From: Propionibacteriaceae bacterium
GTDB taxonomy: Bacteria; Actinomycetota; Actinomycetes; Propionibacteriales; Propionibacteriaceae
NCBI GenBank assembly: GCA_030538175.1
Contig: JAUNUL010000094.1
Coordinates: forward strand, 1 to 9,293
Direction: 5' to 3'
Length of the DNA stretch: 9,293 nt
In this document: positions 6,685 through 9,293 of the stretch, in pieces
Layout: each line of letters begins with the position of its first letter
Numbering within the stretch: position 1 is the stretch's first letter
Notes under the pieces: model-generated
Told to the model about the DNA's origin: nothing
What the model saw: the letters and a program-made list of their open reading frames with translations, nothing else
Database searches by the model: none
Made by a program: the position numbers and the translations under genes

Positions 6685-7917
6685 TCAGCCGGGAGTCTCC
6701 GCCACGGCCGTGGCCAGGTCGGTGCTGAGGTCACCGCGTCCGGCGACCAGCACGGATTCAAGGTCGAGCCAGCGGGCCAGCTCGTGGAGTTCGGCAGCCA
6801 GTTCCCGGCTGGTGTACGCGGGGTCTGTGCCCGCCTCGGCCCACGCGCCCAGGACGAGCAGCCGTCGGGTCGTCCGGTCCGCCTTCAAATCCACCCGGGC
6901 GACAAAGCGATCGCCCAGGAGGAACGGATAGACGTAGTAGCCGTGGCGCCGCTGCGCTGCCGGCACATAGATCTCGATCCGATAATCGAAGCCGAACAGC
7001 TCGCGCAGGCGCCGGCGCTCGAAGACCAGGGAGTCGAAAGGGCTGACCAGGGCACGGGCGTGCACTTGGCGAGGCCGTCGGGCGAGATGCCACACGTACG
7101 CCGGGCGCGCCCAACCGGCCACCTGCACGGCTTCCAATTCCCCCGTGGCCACCAACGTCTCCACCGCCTCTCGGGTCTCGGCCGTCGTGAGCCGGAAATA
7201 GTCACCCAGGCAGCCGAGCGAGGCGATCCCGAGGGCCGCGGCAGCCCGGCGTACCAACACGAGATGGGCCTCGGCCGGGGTGGGCGTGGGCTGCGCTCGC
7301 ACGGCTGCGGGGAGGACCCGGTCGGGCACGTCATAGCGCCGCTCGAACTGGGCATTGCGGCTCGCGGCAGTGATCTGCCCGCTCCAGAACAGCCACTCGC
7401 ATGCGGTCTTCACCAACGACCAATTCCAGCCCCAGTGCTCACGCGCTCGATGCATCTCGGCACCGTCGATCTCCCGGGCGGTGCGCGGTCCTCGCTGCGC
7501 GACCTCCTCGAGCACCCGGGCCACCACCTCCGGGTGGTCGGCGGCGATGCGCCGCATGCTGCCCCAAGCCTCATCGGCAGCCCGGTCCGCCCGAAAACGC
7601 AACGCCGGCTCCAGCGTGACATCGATCAGGGAGGCTGCGTGGCCCCAATATTCGAACAGCCGTCGCGGCGCCCGGCCCGCCGCCCGGTCCACCAGATCGG
7701 TCGAATAGGCACCGAGCCGGGAGAAGAACGGCAGATAGTGCGCGCGCCGGACGACGTTGATCGAGTCGATCTGCATCTGGCCGAGCCGGGTGATGGTCGC
7801 CTGGATGTCACGCATCGTGACCGGACGCGACGGACGTGGCGTGCCGAATCCCTGAGCGGACAGCGCGATCCGGCGTGCCTGGTCGAGGCTGAGCCGACGC
7901 TGCGGGGTCGGGGTCAC
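6685..7917 (-). CDS. YcaQ/AlkZ-type winged-helix DNA glycosylase (interstrand crosslink repair family)
   Basis: Members of this HTH_42 family excise bulky alkylated bases and unhook DNA interstrand crosslinks; characterised relatives are E. coli YcaQ (AlkX) and Streptomyces AlkZ. The product is 410 residues. It carries Q49-I50-D51 in LGQMQIDSINVVRRAHYLPF, fitting the QxD catalytic motif of the YcaQ branch rather than the QxQ of AlkZ. Next come EYWGHAASLI (89-98) and, near the C terminus, SPFDSLVFERRRLRELFGF and YYVYPFLLGDRFVARVDLKADR. All are family hallmarks. The frame extends 19 codons upstream, but the GTG at 7917 overlaps the stop of the preceding gene as GTGA, which is classic translational coupling, so that start is preferred. 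It is cotranscribed with the aminotransferase. The link between the two functions is not evident. The YcaQ branch assignment is inferred from the motif. Confidence 0.88.
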   Translation of the reverse strand: MTPTPQRRLSLDQARRIALSAQGFGTPRPSRPVTMRDIQATITRLGQMQIDSINVVRRAHYLPFFSRLGAYSTDLVDRAAGRAPRRLFEYWGHAASLIDVTLEPALRFRADRAADEAWGSMRRIAADHPEVVARVLEEVAQRGPRTAREIDGAEMHRAREHWGWNWSLVKTACEWLFWSGQITAASRNAQFERRYDVPDRVLPAAVRAQPTPTPAEAHLVLVRRAAAALGIASLGCLGDYFRLTTAETREAVETLVATGELEAVQVAGWARPAYVWHLARRPRQVHARALVSPFDSLVFERRRLRELFGFDYRIEIYVPAAQRRHGYYVYPFLLGDRFVARVDLKADRTTRRLLVLGAWAEAGTDPAYTSRELAAELHELARWLDLESVLVAGRGDLSTDLATAVAETPG

Positions 7918-9047
7918 CCGATCTTGTCGAGCGCGTCGGTCAGCCGCTGCACGGTGCCGTCGATGTCCGCCCACTTGTCCAGTCCGAACAGCCCCATCCG
8001 GAACGTGGCGAAGTCAGCTGGCTCGTCACAGGCCAAAGGGACACCGGCGGCGGCCTGGACGCCGACCTTCGCGAGCTCGGCAGCCGTCGATCGGCCGGGG
8101 ACCGGCTCGTGGCAGACCACCACCGTCGGGGAAGCGAACTCTGCTGCGGCAACCGACATGATGCCCCGCTCGGCCAGCGCTGCGCGGACCGCGGTGCCGA
8201 GCTCCCACTGGGCAGCAGTGAGTTCGGGCATCCCCCGCTCGAGCGTCTCGCGCATCACCGCGGCATTGCGCTGAAGCGTGTCGGTGGGGACAGTGGCGTG
8301 ATAGGCGTGCTTGCCCTCGGCATAGCCCTCGGTGAGGAGCAGCCACCGCTTGAGATCCGCCGAGAAACTCGAGCTGGTGGTTGATTCGATGGCTGCCCGA
8401 CCCGCCTCGGAGAACATGACATAGCCGGCACACGGACTGCCGCTCCAGCCCTTCTGCGGTGCACTCAGGAGCAGATCCGCACCCACCGCGGTCATGTCGG
8501 TCCACAGCGCGCCCGAGGCAACACAGTCCAAAACGAACAGGCCGCCGACCGCATGCGTGGCTTCAGCGACCGCGCGCAGATAGTCATCGCTCAGCAACAT
8601 CCCCGAGGCGGTCTCGACATGGGCGGCGAAGACGAGCTCCGGCCGCTCCTGGTTGATCCGTTCCACGACCTCCGCAATCGGCGCCGGCGCCCACGGCGAC
8701 GGGTTGGCGTCGGTGGTCGGGCGGGCCTTCAGCACCGTGTGGTGATCGGTGATGCTGCCGGTGTCGATGATCTGCGACCAGCGATAGGAGAAGAACCCAT
8801 TGCGCAGCACCAGGCAACGCTTCCCGTGGGCAAATTGGCGAGCGACCGCCTCCATGGCGAACGATCCGCCACCGGGAACGATCGCAACGGAATGGGCGGA
8901 ATAGGTCTGCTTGAGCATCCCGATGATGTCCTGCATCACGGCGACAAACCGGGCGGACATGTGGTTCAGCGCGCGGTCGGTGAAGACCACCGAGTATTCG
9001 AGCAGGCCATCGGGATCAACGTTCGGCAAGGGCAGGTGCGGCGACAT
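7914..9047 (-). CDS. Class V PLP-dependent aminotransferase (alanine-glyoxylate/serine-pyruvate type)
   Basis: This 377-residue protein begins MSPHLPLPNVDPDGLLEYSV. It has the fold-type I, class V layout: a phosphate-binding GGGSFAMEAV segment (59-68), HVETASG with E145-T146, FVLDCVASG with D174 as the PLP pyridine-nitrogen partner, and SAPQKGWSG with K199 as the Schiff-base lysine. It most likely transfers an amino group from alanine or serine to a 2-oxo acid such as glyoxylate; the exact substrate cannot be read from sequence, and 2-aminoethylphosphonate-type or other class V activity is possible. The frame is open to 9290, but the ATG at 9047 matches the family N terminus and has a TANNNT element 7 nt upstream, so it is preferred. 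The stop overlaps the start of the glycosylase gene by 4 bases, forming a two-gene operon. No signal peptide; it should be cytosolic. Confidence 0.92.
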   Translation of the reverse strand: MSPHLPLPNVDPDGLLEYSVVFTDRALNHMSARFVAVMQDIIGMLKQTYSAHSVAIVPGGGSFAMEAVARQFAHGKRCLVLRNGFFSYRWSQIIDTGSITDHHTVLKARPTTDANPSPWAPAPIAEVVERINQERPELVFAAHVETASGMLLSDDYLRAVAEATHAVGGLFVLDCVASGALWTDMTAVGADLLLSAPQKGWSGSPCAGYVMFSEAGRAAIESTTSSSFSADLKRWLLLTEGYAEGKHAYHATVPTDTLQRNAAVMRETLERGMPELTAAQWELGTAVRAALAERGIMSVAAAEFASPTVVVCHEPVPGRSTAAELAKVGVQAAAGVPLACDEPADFATFRMGLFGLDKWADIDGTVQRLTDALDKIG

Positions 9048-9054
9048 GGGATCC

Positions 9055-9060
9055 ACCCTA
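9055..9060 (-). promoter_or_regulatory. Possible -10 element for the aminotransferase operon (TAGGGT)
   Basis: TAGGGT on the minus strand fits TANNNT and lies 7 nt before the ATG at 9047, so the mRNA may be leaderless or nearly so. The same bases include an AGGGTGG that could serve as a weak SD, so both readings remain possible. A TTGCGG lies about 19 bp upstream as a poor -35. Confidence 0.35.
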
Positions 9061-9100
9061 GAACCGACCTCTGACAACTCCGCAACGGGTTGACCTCCCC

Positions 9101-9114
9101 GGCGACCTGTCGCC
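9101..9114. promoter_or_regulatory. Near-perfect palindrome GGCGACCTGTCGCC in the divergent intergenic region
   Basis: Two perfect 6-base arms flank a central CT, in the 162-bp gap between the aminotransferase and the 6-phosphogluconate dehydrogenase gene. The 2-base centre is too tight for an RNA hairpin, so a protein-binding site is the better reading. It lies 54 bp from the aminotransferase start and 96 bp from the other start. The regulator is unknown. Confidence 0.35.
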
Positions 9115-9164
9115 TCAGGACCGCCAGACCGGGACCCTGCGCCGTGGACTGCCACAGCACTGGG

Positions 9165-9186
9165 GACAATGGGGCTCCCGACAATG
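9165..9186. repeat. Direct repeat of GACAATG, 15-bp period
   Basis: GACAATG occurs at 9165-9171 and again at 9180-9186, just upstream of the 6-phosphogluconate dehydrogenase start. The copies may be coincidental; GACAAT is also a weak -10-like hexamer for that gene. Confidence 0.3.
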
Positions 9187-9196
9187 ACCAGGCCAT

Positions 9197-9204
9197 GAGA
9201 GAGG
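9197..9204 (+). promoter_or_regulatory. Purine-rich Shine-Dalgarno (GAGAGAGG) for the right-edge gene
   Basis: GAGAGAGG ends 5 nt before the ATG at 9210 and supports that start over the in-frame ATG at 9195, which would add five residues and lies before this site. Confidence 0.6.
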
Positions 9205-9209
9205 CAGAC

Positions 9210-9293
9210 ATGTCCACATCCCCCCAGGCCCAAGTGGGCGTCATCGGCATGGCCGTCATGGGCAGCAACCTGGCCCGCAACATGGCGCATAAC
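9210..9293 (+). CDS. gnd: 6-phosphogluconate dehydrogenase (decarboxylating), 5' end only
   Basis: Only 28 codons are present before the right edge. They read MSTSPQAQVGVIGMAVMG and then SNLARNMAHN. This is the N-terminal nucleotide-binding loop of 6-phosphogluconate dehydrogenase, whose hallmark is IGLAVMGxNLxxN. The enzyme oxidatively decarboxylates 6-phosphogluconate to ribulose 5-phosphate in the pentose phosphate pathway, in the cytosol. Cofactor preference and completeness cannot be judged from this fragment. An in-frame ATG at 9195 is a possible alternative start, but the SD position favours 9210. The gene is divergent from the aminotransferase operon. Confidence 0.85.
   Translation, partial: MSTSPQAQVGVIGMAVMGSNLARNMAHN

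Noticed and set aside
6661..8274. A 537-codon plus-strand frame
   Set aside because: It spans the antisense of both the glycosylase and the aminotransferase, and both real genes have complete conserved motifs.
9048..9290. 81-codon N-terminal extension of the aminotransferase
   Set aside because: The extension is compositionally unlike the protein, covers the start region of the divergent gnd gene, and the family N terminus matches the ATG at 9047.

Overview
This window is high-GC DNA (roughly 60-65% by eye) with a compact layout. Marker genes include secA with an actinobacterial-style sequence, an Rv3235/DUF6459-family protein, a wax ester synthase/diacylglycerol acyltransferase (WS/DGAT), and GTG starts, some without a Shine-Dalgarno (SD) sequence. 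Together these point to the chromosome of an actinomycete, perhaps in or near the Propionibacteriales. The phylum is a fairly firm inference from gene content; the order is a guess. I see no mobile element, RNA gene or CRISPR array.

Left region (1-2801). A WS/DGAT gene runs leftward off the window edge. Divergent from it, across a 205-bp intergenic region with a clear inverted repeat, lies a small Met-rich protein that I recognise as DUF6489-like. It is followed on the same strand by an Rv3235-family gene. Mycobacterium tuberculosis also has a WS/DGAT (tgs3, Rv3234c) beside Rv3235 and close to secA1 (Rv3240c), so this looks like a recognisable actinobacterial neighbourhood with the DUF6489-like gene as an added piece. 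The WS/DGAT has HQxxxDG in place of the usual HHxxxDG active-site motif. This is the most notable protein-level oddity in the window.

Centre (2786-6588). A secreted lipoprotein polysaccharide deacetylase and secA are both on the minus strand, secA first, 44 bp apart. The deacetylase gene overlaps the convergent Rv3235-family gene by 16 bp. The secA start is best placed at a GTG 63 bases inside the longest open frame because a good SD sits 8 nt before it. Its leader contains a perfect 6-bp inverted repeat.

Right region (6685-9293). A YcaQ/AlkZ-type DNA glycosylase and a class V PLP aminotransferase are translationally coupled by a 4-base GTGA overlap, aminotransferase first. Divergent from them, the first 28 codons of a 6-phosphogluconate dehydrogenase run off the right edge.

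No clearly new multi-gene system is evident. The best leads are the altered WS/DGAT active site paired with a divergent DUF6489-like gene, several unexplained intergenic inverted or tandem repeats, and a set of likely leaderless starts.
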